DNA of 64,000 nt from Agrobacterium tumefaciens (GCF_005221325.1 NZ_CP039888.1:2238501-2302500), one strand, 5' to 3'. Positions 37,943-46,589 are shown, counted from the stretch's first letter. Made by a program: numbers and translations. The notes: generated by a model not told the origin, from the sequence alone.

Positions 37943-39271
37943 ATGCTCGCCGCAAAACGAAAAACAAAAACACCGGTCCTCGTGGAACGCATCGATCAAT
38001 TCGTCAGCCAAGTCAAAGCGGCGATGAAAGGTGACGACGCTTCGCGAAACAGGAAAATCCGCGATCTGTGGGATGCCGAGGTCCGCTACCATTTCGATAA
38101 TGGCCGCACGGAAAAGACGCTCGAACTTTACATCATGAAATATCGCAATGCGCTGAAGGCCGAATTCGGCCCAAAGAGCACCCCGCTTGCCATCTGCAAC
38201 ATGAAGAAGCTGCGCGAGCGGCTGAACACCTATATTGCCCGGGGAGATTATCAGAAGACAGGCGTGGCGACATCGATTGTCGAAAAAATCGAACGGGCGG
38301 AATTCAACACCGCCGGCCGCAAGCCCACGGTTCTTCTTCGCATTGCCGATTTTATTGCCACGATGAACGGCATGGGCGCAAAGGAGGACATGCAGTCCTT
38401 GTGGGACGCCGAAATCGCCATCATGAAGGGCCGGGCCCAGACGACGATCATTTCCTACATCACCAAATATCGAAACGCCATCCGCGAGGCCTTCGGTGAC
38501 GACCATCCGATGCTGAAGATCGCCACCGGCGATGCCGCGATGTATGACCAGGCACGCCGGGTGAAGATGGAGAAGATCGCCAACAAGCACGGCGCGCTCA
38601 TTACATTTGAAAACTACCGGCAGGTTCTGAAGATCTGCGAGGATTGCCTCAAGTCCAGCGATCCCCTGATGATCGGCATCGGCCTCATCGGCATGACGGG
38701 ACGCCGCCCCTATGAAGTCTTCACCCAGGCGGAGTTTACACCTGCCCCCTATGGCAAGGGCATCTCCAAATGGAGCATCCTGTTCAACGGCCAAGCCAAG
38801 ACGAAACAGGGTGAGGGCACGAAATTCGGGATCACCTATGAAATTCCGGTCCTGACGCGCTCCGAAACCGTACTGGCTGCCTATAAGCGCCTGCGCGAAA
38901 GCGGACAGGGAAAGTTATGGCATGGCATGTCGATCGACGATTTTTCCTCGGAAACCCGCCTGCTGTTGCGCGACACGGTTTTTAACCTGTTCGAGGATTT
39001 CTGGCCGAAGGAAGAACTTCCCAAGCCCTATGGCCTCAGACACCTCTATGCCGAAGTTGCCTATCACAATTTCGCGCCGCCCCATGTGACCAAGAACAGC
39101 TATTTCGCCGCCATTCTCGGTCACAATAATAACGACCTCGAAACGTCGCTGTCCTATATGACCTACACGCTGCCGGAAGACCGCGACAATGCGCTAGCGC
39201 GCTTGAAGCGGACCAATGAGCGGACATTGCAGCAAATGGCGACAATCGCGCCGGTGTCCCGCAAGGGATGA
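37943..39271 (+). CDS. telA: Telomere resolvase (protelomerase) TelA
   Basis: 442 residues, the known TelA length. The enzyme cuts replicated telomere junctions of a linear replicon and reseals each end as a covalently closed hairpin, via a 3'-phosphotyrosine intermediate as in tyrosine recombinases. Catalytic residues sit where TelA of A. tumefaciens has them: Arg255 (GRRPYEVF), Lys286 (GQAKTKQ), Arg366 (YGLRHLY), His394 (ILGHNN) and the nucleophile Tyr405 (SLSYMTY). The N-terminus holds two similar blocks, LWDAEVRYHFDNGRTEKTLELYIMKYRNAL and LWDAEIAIMKGRAQTTIISYITKYRNAI in segments (residues about 42-71 and 154-180), which looks like an internal duplication. ATG follows cagggagccgccgc. The gene lies 200 bp behind acvB; the gap holds no gene. 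Confidence 0.95.
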   Translation: MLAAKRKTKTPVLVERIDQFVSQVKAAMKGDDASRNRKIRDLWDAEVRYHFDNGRTEKTLELYIMKYRNALKAEFGPKSTPLAICNMKKLRERLNTYIARGDYQKTGVATSIVEKIERAEFNTAGRKPTVLLRIADFIATMNGMGAKEDMQSLWDAEIAIMKGRAQTTIISYITKYRNAIREAFGDDHPMLKIATGDAAMYDQARRVKMEKIANKHGALITFENYRQVLKICEDCLKSSDPLMIGIGLIGMTGRRPYEVFTQAEFTPAPYGKGISKWSILFNGQAKTKQGEGTKFGITYEIPVLTRSETVLAAYKRLRESGQGKLWHGMSIDDFSSETRLLLRDTVFNLFEDFWPKEELPKPYGLRHLYAEVAYHNFAPPHVTKNSYFAAILGHNNNDLETSLSYMTYTLPEDRDNALARLKRTNERTLQQMATIAPVSRKG

Positions 39272-39317
39272 TGCGCCAGCCGCGGATTTTCAGTCGCACG
39301 GCCAGCGCTTTTGTTCG

Positions 39318-40604
39318 TCAAACCCGCGCGTCGCCCGATGTGCGGTAAAGCAGGGTCAATATCGTGAGCATCAGCCCAACGAGCGCGACCGAGCCGAAAA
39401 TGTAGAAATTCCACTCCGGCGCCAGGCCCCGTTGCAGCACCAGTCCGCCGATCATCGGACCGGCAATGCCGCCCAGCCGCCCGACCGCCAGCGAAAAACC
39501 GAGACCCGTGCCGCGAATATGGACGGGATAAAGCCGCCCGACCAGAACATTGGCGAGAATCTGGGTTCCGATGGTGCCGGCACCCGCAAGGGCCACGAAA
39601 GCATAAAGAAGCGGACCCTTGTTGACAGTGAGGGCGAAGATCGATGCAGCACCGACGGCAAAGAGGACTGCCACCACCACCTTGACGTTGCCCTTGTCCG
39701 CAAAGCGTCCGCCGATAAGGATACCAATCGCGGCGCCGACATTCAGCATGACGGAGAAGCTGAGCGCCGAGCTGATGTCATAGCCCATCTTGTTCATGAT
39801 GGTGGGCAGCCAGTTGACCATGCCGAAGGTGAGCAGCAGCGAGCAGAAGTGAATGCCCCAGGCATTCAGCGTCGAAACCAGCCGGCCTTCAGAAAACAGC
39901 GCGCCGACGCCGCCCTTCTGGATCTTTGCATGGGGCACGATGCGTTGCAGGCCATAAGTGTCGCAAATGCCGTCAGCCTCCGCCTGCCGACCCTTGCTCG
40001 CCAGCCACTCCGGCGATTCCGGCAGGAACCGCATGAAGATTGGCAGCAGGATGAGCGGCAAGCCGCCGATCAGCATCAATGGCCGCCAGCCATAGGTCTC
40101 CAGAAGCAATATGCCCATGAGGCCGGAAATGATGCCGCCGATGAGGTAACCGAGGAAGGACAGGGAATTGGCCTGCGCCCTGCGCTGCGGCGGCGAAAAC
40201 TCCAACACCAGTGCGGTAACCGTCGGCAACAATGCGCCCAGTCCGAGGCCGGCGAAAAAGCGGGTGATTTCGAAGGCAAGAAAATTCGGCGTCATGGCCG
40301 AGGCGATCATCATCGCCGAAAATCCGGCGAGGCTTAAGAGAACCACCTTCCGGCGGCCGATACGGTCGGCCATGGTGCCGGCAAACAGTGCGCCGAGCAG
40401 CATGCCCACCAGCGTCAGCGCCGCGGCACGCCCGACCATAGCCGGGTTTAAGGCCCAGGCGCTTTCTTTCAGAAGCGCCGGTGCAACCGCGCCATAAACG
40501 ACCAGATCGTAACCGTCGAACATGATCATCAGGCCGCATGTCGCGATGACGCCGGCCGGGTTCTTCGTCCGCACGGAAGCGGCGCTCAGATAATTCGTGG
40601 ACAT
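39318..40604 (-). CDS. graK: Aromatic acid:H+ symporter (MFS), probable gamma-resorcylate importer
   Basis: 428 residues from the ATG after gggagga; upstream in-frame codons are rejected. AAHS-family marks: MIMFDGYDLVVYGAVAP in helix 1 (the DGxD motif of PcaK/BenK), FAGTMADRIGRRKVV loop 2-3 and FLPESPEWLAS in the central loop. Twelve hydrophobic segments. Last gene of the gra cluster. A GraR-type operator 161 bases upstream of its start suggests its own regulated promoter, in addition to read-through. Convergent with telA. Confidence 0.88.
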   Translation of the reverse strand: MSTNYLSAASVRTKNPAGVIATCGLMIMFDGYDLVVYGAVAPALLKESAWALNPAMVGRAAALTLVGMLLGALFAGTMADRIGRRKVVLLSLAGFSAMMIASAMTPNFLAFEITRFFAGLGLGALLPTVTALVLEFSPPQRRAQANSLSFLGYLIGGIISGLMGILLLETYGWRPLMLIGGLPLILLPIFMRFLPESPEWLASKGRQAEADGICDTYGLQRIVPHAKIQKGGVGALFSEGRLVSTLNAWGIHFCSLLLTFGMVNWLPTIMNKMGYDISSALSFSVMLNVGAAIGILIGGRFADKGNVKVVVAVLFAVGAASIFALTVNKGPLLYAFVALAGAGTIGTQILANVLVGRLYPVHIRGTGLGFSLAVGRLGGIAGPMIGGLVLQRGLAPEWNFYIFGSVALVGLMLTILTLLYRTSGDARV

Positions 40605-40764
40605 ATTCCTCCCTTTCACGCATGAACGCGCCATCCGGAATGGATCAGCGTCTCCCCGTCCCTGCATTATCCTCCGTGAGTGCCCGGCTTGCTCCACCCT
40701 GATATGTGCCTTGCTTCTGTCAAGCCACATGTTGCCGATATCACTCGTCGTTAATTAAATGTTG

Positions 40765-40785
40765 CATTTGCAAAAATTGCAAATG
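40765..40785. promoter_or_regulatory. Probable GraR operator upstream of graK
   Basis: Perfect inverted repeat CATTTGCA-N5-TGCAAATG. The same 8-bp arms occur in the graR-graD divergent region (45989-46015) with an 11-base spacer. No other copy was noticed in the window. Confidence 0.7.
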
Positions 40786-40824
40786 AAATATTGATAAATG
40801 CCAATCGCCGAACGATGGCTGAAA

Positions 40825-41163
40825 TCAGCGGGGTTCCAGTCCGGAAATCATCGACAGCGTCGGCGTCCAGTTCAAAATACGAATGCGACTATAGACCCCG
40901 TGGACAACGAAGGGATCGGCGTCGCTGAAGGCGATGACATCATCAAGAGAACGCGCCTCGGCGATGATGAGTGCTGCGGTTGGACCGCCGTCACCCGCGC
41001 TCATCGGGCCGGACACAAGGATACGAAACCCTTCGGCCATCACATTGCCGTTGCGTAAATGAGCCTTGTGCGCCTCCAACTGCGCCACCCGCTGCTGCGT
41101 GGCATCGGGATCGCTTTCGGCAAACCGCACAAAAAGCCGGGATTGGTTGCCGTCCCCGTTCAT
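40825..41163 (-). CDS. graE: YciI-family protein of the gra cluster
   Basis: 112 residues. YCII fold: RLFVRFAESDPDATQQRVAQLEAHKAHL, VSGPMSAGDGGPTAALIIAEARSLDDVIAFSDADPFVVHGVY in segments, with the SDADPF motif of the family. Function in the pathway is not known; related proteins act as small isomerases or dehalogenases. Start overlaps the graB stop by four bases. The name follows the published Rhizobium graDAFCBEK order. Confidence 0.8.
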   Translation of the reverse strand: MNGDGNQSRLFVRFAESDPDATQQRVAQLEAHKAHLRNGNVMAEGFRILVSGPMSAGDGGPTAALIIAEARSLDDVIAFSDADPFVVHGVYSRIRILNWTPTLSMISGLEPR

Positions 41164-42047
41164 CGAGCGAGTACGAAATCGTGGTTCACGGACCAGAACC
41201 AGTCGCCAACGAAACCCAATTCCTGCGCCTTCTGCTGATCCTCCACCCGCTCAAAATTCGCCAGCAGGCTTTCCTTCACGCCGAAGACGGCGTCCGAACG
41301 GATATAGGGATCGCCGGGATCGAAGATATGGGTCACGAGCGTGGTGAAGCTCTCGGCCGAAACGATATAGTGCAGATGCGCGGGCCGGTAAGGATGCCGC
41401 CCCATTGCCCGCAACAGCCGCCCCACCGGGCCGTCATCCGGTATGGGGTAATATTTGGGTTTCGCCGCCCGGAACCAGTATCGCCCATCCTCCCCGGTGA
41501 CGAAGACGCCGCGCAGGTTGAAATCGGGCTGGATGCCCTTCTGCTGCACGTCATAAAAGCCTTCATCATTGGCCTGCCAGACATCGATGCGCGCACCGGC
41601 GACTGGCACCCCTTCGGTATCGAGAATGCGGCCGGTGACGACCATATCCTCTCCCTTGCCATCGAGACAGATATTGGCGCCCATCGGCATTTCCGGCGCA
41701 TCGGCCACATGGAAAGGGCCGAGAACGGTGGATTCCGACGCGCCGCTGGGCTTGCGGTGGTTTATGGCGTCGACCAGCATGGAGGCACCGAGAATATCGG
41801 AAAACAGGATCCACTCCTGCCGCCACTCGTTGCATATCTGGCCAACCTCGGTGAGGAAGTGGATGGCCTTCATCCATTCCTCCTCGGTCGGCTCGATTTC
41901 CTTCACCGCCTCGTGCAGCTTGCGGGTCACGACCGCCATGATCTCCTTCAGGCGCGGATCGTCACAATCGCGCATGCGGGCAATCACGGTTTCGGCCGAG
42001 CGTTCCTCGACGAAATAGCCGTCGTCAACAGTCATCTTCATATCCAT
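41160..42047 (-). CDS. graB: Hydroxyquinol 1,2-dioxygenase (intradiol)
   Basis: 295 residues. Opens hydroxyquinol (1,2,4-trihydroxybenzene) to maleylacetate using Fe(III). Iron ligands: Tyr165 (GFYDVQ), Tyr200 (YYPIPDDGPVG), His224 and His226 (RPAHLHY), the classic intradiol set. The N-terminal dimerisation helices (residues 15-100) are present. Neighbouring maleylacetate reductase makes hydroxyquinol a better substrate call than catechol. Confidence 0.93.
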   Translation of the reverse strand: MDMKMTVDDGYFVEERSAETVIARMRDCDDPRLKEIMAVVTRKLHEAVKEIEPTEEEWMKAIHFLTEVGQICNEWRQEWILFSDILGASMLVDAINHRKPSGASESTVLGPFHVADAPEMPMGANICLDGKGEDMVVTGRILDTEGVPVAGARIDVWQANDEGFYDVQQKGIQPDFNLRGVFVTGEDGRYWFRAAKPKYYPIPDDGPVGRLLRAMGRHPYRPAHLHYIVSAESFTTLVTHIFDPGDPYIRSDAVFGVKESLLANFERVEDQQKAQELGFVGDWFWSVNHDFVLAR

Positions 42048-42059
42048 AGGCTCCTCCCA

Positions 42060-43115
42060 TCAGTCCGGCCGTGCGCCCTCGAAGGCGCGCTGCAGCAGGC
42101 AGCGGATCGCGGTTTTTTCAATCGGTCGCGGGCACCAGTAAGGATTGGACGTCGCAAGCTCGGCCATGGGGTCGAGATCGTCAGCGCCGACGCCAAGGGC
42201 AGCCAGGCTTGAAGGCGCACCGAGCCGCGCTGCAACATCGAAAAGCCCCGCCCCCGCACGACCTCCAACCAGCACAGCCAATGGCGCGAGCAAATCCGGC
42301 GCGGCCTCTTCCACATAAGCGATGGTGTGCGGCAGAAGCACCGCATGGGTTTCAGCGTGCGGCAGATCGAGACTGCCACCCAGCGTGTGACAAAGCTTGT
42401 GATGTAGCGACATGCCGACCGCACCCAGCACCGTGCCGCAAAGCCACGCGCCATAAAGTGCCGTCTCACGCGCGCCAATATCCTGCGGCGCAACCCGCAC
42501 GGCCGGAAGCGCCTCGATCATCGCCCGCAGCCCTTCCACCGCCATCAGGCTGGTAATCGGGTTACGATCCCGCGCATAAAGCGCCTCCGCCGCATGCGCC
42601 ATGGCGTTGAGGCCACTCGTCATGCTGATCGAGACGGGCAATCCAAGTGTCAGTTCAGCATCATAGATCACCACTTCCGGCAGGATTTCCGGCCCGCGCA
42701 TGGTGGTCTTCACGCCATTTTCCGTCTGGCCGAGAATGGGTGTGACTTCCGAGCCGGCGTAGGTGGTTGGAATGACGATCTGCGCCGCACCGGTGCGCAG
42801 AGCGATAGCCTTGCCAAGGCCGGTGGTCGAGCCGCCGCCGAGCGCCACGACGCAATCCGCACCGGCAGCGCGATAGGCTTCCACCGCGTTTTTCGTCACC
42901 TCGACCGGCGTATGCATGGCCGCATCGGAGAAGACACCGGCGGCAAGCCGGCCGAGCCGGGCGGCAAGCGCCTCTGCGTCACCCTTTTGCTGCGGGGTGG
43001 ACAGCACCAGCGCCCGCGAGAGGCCGAGGCGGCGGATTTCCTCCGCCACATCTGCCGAGCTGCCCGTGCCGAACACGATGCGGGCCGGGGCCGCCATATA
43101 GACGAAAGGCTGCAT
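42060..43115 (-). CDS. graC: Maleylacetate reductase
   Basis: 351 residues, iron-containing alcohol dehydrogenase family. Reduces maleylacetate to 3-oxoadipate with NAD(P)H. Conserved: VVALGGGSTTGLGKAIALRTG (nucleotide binding), PTTYAGSEVTPILGQTENGVK and the histidine region GMSLHHKLCHTLGGSLDLPHAETHAVLLPH in segments. It begins 4 bases before the graF stop region and 12 bases upstream of graB. Confidence 0.93.
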   Translation of the reverse strand: MQPFVYMAAPARIVFGTGSSADVAEEIRRLGLSRALVLSTPQQKGDAEALAARLGRLAAGVFSDAAMHTPVEVTKNAVEAYRAAGADCVVALGGGSTTGLGKAIALRTGAAQIVIPTTYAGSEVTPILGQTENGVKTTMRGPEILPEVVIYDAELTLGLPVSISMTSGLNAMAHAAEALYARDRNPITSLMAVEGLRAMIEALPAVRVAPQDIGARETALYGAWLCGTVLGAVGMSLHHKLCHTLGGSLDLPHAETHAVLLPHTIAYVEEAAPDLLAPLAVLVGGRAGAGLFDVAARLGAPSSLAALGVGADDLDPMAELATSNPYWCPRPIEKTAIRCLLQRAFEGARPD

Positions 43116-43118
43116 GGT

Positions 43119-44102
43119 TCAGCGCCCGTCGAGCTTGAACAGGCGGCGCGCATTGGTGCGGCCGATCTTCACCCGGTCAGCCTCGGCGATGCTCGTCGCA
43201 TGGAACCAGTCGGAGGCATGGTCGATATTCTCGAAGGGCCAGTCGGTGGAGAACAGGATGCGATCCGCACCGATTTCGAGAATGGCATCGATCAGCGTCT
43301 GGGTGCGGAAATTGCCCGAGGTGGTGATGTGGAAGTTTTCGTTGAAATAATCCACAAAACGGCGCTTGGCCGGATAACGCGGCGGCAGCTTCACCCAGGC
43401 GTTACGGTGGTCGATACGCCACATCATGTAGGGCAGGCCCTCGCCCATATGGCCGAGAATGATGTTGAGGCGCGGGTGTTCATCGAACAGGCCCGACGCC
43501 ATGAGGCGCAGCGCATGTACGGCCGTTTCCTGCGCAAAGGCCCAGGTGGGGCCGAGCAGCCATGGATGGCCGTCATAGATGCGGGAATCCTGCGGCAGCG
43601 GGTTGCGCGGATGCAGGTAAAACGGCACGTCGAGTTTTTCCACCTCACCCCAGAAGGGGCGATATTGCGGCAGGTCGTAATAAAGCGGCGTCTGGCCGTC
43701 ACCCTCCTGACTGAAACCGTTGACGAGCGCACCGACGAAACCGAGATCGTTGACGCAGCGCTGCAATTCCTCCGTCGCCGCATCCGGGTCCTGCAAAGGC
43801 AGCGCGGCAAAGGCGAGGAAACGATCCGGCCGCTTGGCGCATTCTTCGGCCAGCGCATCATTAGCACGCCGCGCGATCTCGATTGCCTTGGTCTTGTCGG
43901 GAATGGCCTGCACCGCCGGGGCATTCAGCGACAGGATCATGGTTTCGATGCCATGCGCATCCATCAGCTTCAGGCGCGTATCCTGAATGTCGAGCAGGCG
44001 GTGCTGCAATTCCGTCCAGTAATCGCCGGGCACGAAACCGGCCGAATCCTGAAGTGTTTCCGGGATTGCGAAATGCTCCTCGAGAGCGACCTTGCCTTGC
44101 AT
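43119..44102 (-). CDS. graF: Gamma-resorcylate (2,6-dihydroxybenzoate) decarboxylase
   Basis: 327 residues, the exact length of the characterised enzyme, amidohydrolase superfamily. Decarboxylates 2,6-dihydroxybenzoate to resorcinol, reversibly. Metal ligands match the known set: Glu8 and His10 (ALEEHF), His164 (FYLHPRNPLP), Asp287 (FSTDWPFE); His218 (LGHMGEGLP) is the further active-site residue. This is the diagnostic gene of the gra pathway. ATG is preceded by cggaggaaactac. Confidence 0.95.
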   Translation of the reverse strand: MQGKVALEEHFAIPETLQDSAGFVPGDYWTELQHRLLDIQDTRLKLMDAHGIETMILSLNAPAVQAIPDKTKAIEIARRANDALAEECAKRPDRFLAFAALPLQDPDAATEELQRCVNDLGFVGALVNGFSQEGDGQTPLYYDLPQYRPFWGEVEKLDVPFYLHPRNPLPQDSRIYDGHPWLLGPTWAFAQETAVHALRLMASGLFDEHPRLNIILGHMGEGLPYMMWRIDHRNAWVKLPPRYPAKRRFVDYFNENFHITTSGNFRTQTLIDAILEIGADRILFSTDWPFENIDHASDWFHATSIAEADRVKIGRTNARRLFKLDGR

Positions 44103-44148
44103 GTAGTTTCCTCCGAAATTCGCTGTTGGTTTGCCGCCTGAGTGGCGA

Positions 44149-45378
44149 TCAATATTGGCCCTTGGGTTCGAGGCCGAGCATGCTCTGGCCGATCATCGTG
44201 CCCACGGCATCCCAGTTCATGCTGATGTGACGGCCGACCGCATTGGCATCCCGCCAGGCGCGCTGCACCGGGTTCGCCAGATCGAGCCCGACGCCGCCGG
44301 TGGAATCGTTCAGCGCCTGCACCGCACGCAACGAGAGCGACACGGCAAAGGACTGGCCGCGACGGCTCGAAAGGCGGTCATCCACCGTAAATTCCGCCCG
44401 GCCTTCGATCCGGGCCTGCGCCAGCGCCTGAGCGCGCGAGACGTCGCGCAGCAAGATTTCGCAGGCGGCATCAACACTCGCCGCCGCTTCCGCGACGCGC
44501 AGCTGGATGGTCGGAAATTCCGCCATGCGGTTGTTACCACCCGCCACCGCGCCGCGTGTGACCCGGCCGCCGACATGATCGACATAGGCGGCAAGCGCGC
44601 CCTTGGCCGCGCCGACGCCGGCCGCCGCGAGACAGGAGGGGATGCCGGTCAGAAGCGGCATGTTGAACAGACCCTCTTCCGCATAATATCGTCCGCCGGG
44701 CGTGTGGCCGCTGGTGGCGTCTGGAAAGGTCAGGACCCGGTGCCCAGGCACAAAGACGTCATCGAGAACCAGCGTCTTCGACCCCGTGCCGGCCAGCCCC
44801 ACGACATGCCAGGTGTCTTCGATGACATATTCGCTGGAAGGAACGAGCAGAAAGGCGGGAACCGGTTTTCCTTCACCCGTTGGCGGCAGAATGGCGGCGC
44901 AGAGAGACCATTGCGCGTTCTCGCAGCCGGAGGCGAAGGCCCATTTGCCGCTGAGGCGATAACCGCCATCGGCAGCCTCCGCCATCTTCACCGGCGCATA
45001 GGAACCACACAGCAGCGCGTCGGGATTTTCACCCCAGACATCGGCCTGCGCCTCTTCGGGAAACATGGCCAGCAGCCACTGATGGGCAGACAGCAGGCCG
45101 GCGACCCAGCCCGTCGACGCACAGGCCGCCGAAAGCTCGATATTGGCTTCCACCAGCTCGGCGAAATCGCCACCCTTGCCGTCGAAGGCACGGGGCTTAA
45201 CGATATCGAAATAACCGATGTCCCGCAGCGCCTCGATATGGCTGGCGGGCACGCGCCGCGCCTCCTCCGTCTGTCTGGCGCTTGAGCGGAAAAGATCGGC
45301 TATGCCGGCAACGCGGCTGGCAAGGCAGGCATGCGGGTTCGTTTGCGCCGGCTGCGGCGCATGGCTCATGTCGTTCAT
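44149..45378 (-). CDS. graA: Resorcinol hydroxylase, oxygenase component
   Basis: 409 residues, acyl-CoA-dehydrogenase-fold (group D) flavin monooxygenase. Hydroxylates resorcinol to hydroxyquinol using reduced flavin from GraD. Marks: ELSAACASTGWVAGLLSAHQW, GYRLSGKWAFASGCENAQWSL and the C-terminal SLRAVQALNDSTGGVGLDLANPVQRAWRDANAVGRH in segments. ATG 45378 follows caaggag; codon 4 is also ATG. Symbol by position in the graDAFCBEK order. Confidence 0.88.
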   Translation of the reverse strand: MNDMSHAPQPAQTNPHACLASRVAGIADLFRSSARQTEEARRVPASHIEALRDIGYFDIVKPRAFDGKGGDFAELVEANIELSAACASTGWVAGLLSAHQWLLAMFPEEAQADVWGENPDALLCGSYAPVKMAEAADGGYRLSGKWAFASGCENAQWSLCAAILPPTGEGKPVPAFLLVPSSEYVIEDTWHVVGLAGTGSKTLVLDDVFVPGHRVLTFPDATSGHTPGGRYYAEEGLFNMPLLTGIPSCLAAAGVGAAKGALAAYVDHVGGRVTRGAVAGGNNRMAEFPTIQLRVAEAAASVDAACEILLRDVSRAQALAQARIEGRAEFTVDDRLSSRRGQSFAVSLSLRAVQALNDSTGGVGLDLANPVQRAWRDANAVGRHISMNWDAVGTMIGQSMLGLEPKGQY

Positions 45379-45414
45379 GATTGTCTCCTTGCGGGAATGA
45401 TCTACCGCTGAAAT

Positions 45415-45954
45415 TCAGACGGGTTCGTGCGCGGGGCTTGCGGCGCAATATTGAGCGTTCTCGTAAAGCAGCGGCCGTGTCGTCTCGCTGACATCGGCCG
45501 ACACTACCTGTCCGATGAAGACGGTATGGGTTCCATAGGGCATGGCCGCAACCCGGCGGCAGGCGATGGCGGCATGAGCCGTGGGCAGGTAAAGAACGCC
45601 ATTATCGTGGCGCTGCCAGCTGCCGTCGCGGAAACGCTCCTCCGGCGGCACCTTGCCGCTGAAGCCATCCGAAAGCGCGATCTGGTCCTGCGTCAGCACG
45701 TTGACGATGAAATCGGGCCGGCACAGCAGCAATTCATGCAGCAGAGTCCGATTATTCAGGCAAACCAGCAGAGAAGGCGGCTCCATCGAGACCGAGGTGA
45801 CGGCCGTCACCGTCATGCCATGGTCGCGCTGATCACCGGCGGCGCAGGCGGTGATGACCGTCACGGTTGCCGGAAAACGGCGCATCGTCGAACGGAAATT
45901 CTGACCGACGCCTTCAGGCGCAAGGCCGCTCAGGCCAAACAATGCTGATGTCAT
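45415..45954 (-). CDS. graD: Resorcinol hydroxylase, flavin reductase component
   Basis: 179 residues, HpaC/RutF-like flavin reductase. NFRSTMRRFPATVTVITACAAG, GMTVTAVTSVSMEPPSLLVCLN and GTHTVFIGQVVSA are family blocks. First gene of the minus-strand gra operon, 36 bases before graA. Its promoter shares the divergent region with graR, which contains the CATTTGCA palindrome. Confidence 0.88.
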   Translation of the reverse strand: MTSALFGLSGLAPEGVGQNFRSTMRRFPATVTVITACAAGDQRDHGMTVTAVTSVSMEPPSLLVCLNNRTLLHELLLCRPDFIVNVLTQDQIALSDGFSGKVPPEERFRDGSWQRHDNGVLYLPTAHAAIACRRVAAMPYGTHTVFIGQVVSADVSETTRPLLYENAQYCAASPAHEPV

Positions 45955-45988
45955 GAGATCCTCCCAAATCCTGAAATCTTTTTATTTT

Positions 45989-46015
45989 CATTTGCAATAT
46001 TTGTCAATGCAAATG
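45989..46015. promoter_or_regulatory. Probable GraR operator in the graR-graD divergent region
   Basis: Perfect inverted repeat CATTTGCA-N11-TGCAAATG, 35-61 bases before the graD start, inside an AT-rich stretch suited to a promoter. The same arms with a 5-base spacer lie before graK. Confidence 0.7.
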
Positions 46016-46157
46016 TTTTTCGTCATTTTATGTGGCCGGGGACCCTGCCATTCCCCGGCGTTGTGGAGCGAAGCTATTGAAACGGATGGATTGTGCCGGT
46101 ACAGCCATAGGCACACATCGGCATCTGTGCAGATGGTTCTCAAACGGGGATTTGCTC

Positions 46158-46589
46158 GTGTCTTATCACTTCACCGACTCAGTACCTTACCTACTCAACT
46201 GGGTGGGCGTTCGGCTGGGCGAGCGTTTTTCCGTGAGGCTGACGTCCTATGACATCACGCTGCCCATGTACCGCGTGCTGGCGACGCTGCGGCAACAGGA
46301 AAGCAAGACGCTGACCGAGCTTTCAGACATGGTGTCGGTAGAAATTTCCACGCTCTCGCGGCTGGTGGGACTGATGGTGCGGCGCAATCTCGTCAGCCGC
46401 GAGCGGCCGGCCGACAACGCCCGCATCGTGCGCATCACCCTGACGGCAAAGGGCGAGGAACTTGCCGACGAGCTCATGCCCATCGCGGCCATGTTCGAAA
46501 AAACCGCGATCGAAGGCCTGGACCCGGCCGAGGTGAAGCTTTTCAAGAGCATCCTGCGCCATATCGGCCTCAATATCGCCGGTCTCTAA
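46158..46589 (+). CDS. graR: MarR-family regulator of the gra cluster
   Basis: 143 residues if started at GTG 46158, seven bases after acgggga; a longer in-frame ORF reaches back to 46032 but does not resemble the family there. MarR winged helix: PMYRVLATLRQQESKTLTELSDMVSVEISTLSRLVGLMVRRNLVSRERPADNARIVRITLT in segments. Divergent from graD, as in the described Rhizobium cluster. Probably represses graDAFCBEK until gamma-resorcylate is present. A hairpin at 46590-46616 may end its transcript. Confidence 0.87.
   Translation: MSYHFTDSVPYLLNWVGVRLGERFSVRLTSYDITLPMYRVLATLRQQESKTLTELSDMVSVEISTLSRLVGLMVRRNLVSRERPADNARIVRITLTAKGEELADELMPIAAMFEKTAIEGLDPAEVKLFKSILRHIGLNIAGL

Noticed and set aside
37803..38027. 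Short plus-strand reading frame overlapping the telA start
   Set aside because: It overlaps telA in another frame, has no ribosome binding site or known motif, and its end lies in coding DNA.
42594..44141. 515-codon plus-strand reading frame opposite graC and graF
   Set aside because: Both genes beneath it have intact catalytic residues; the antisense product is low-complexity shadow.
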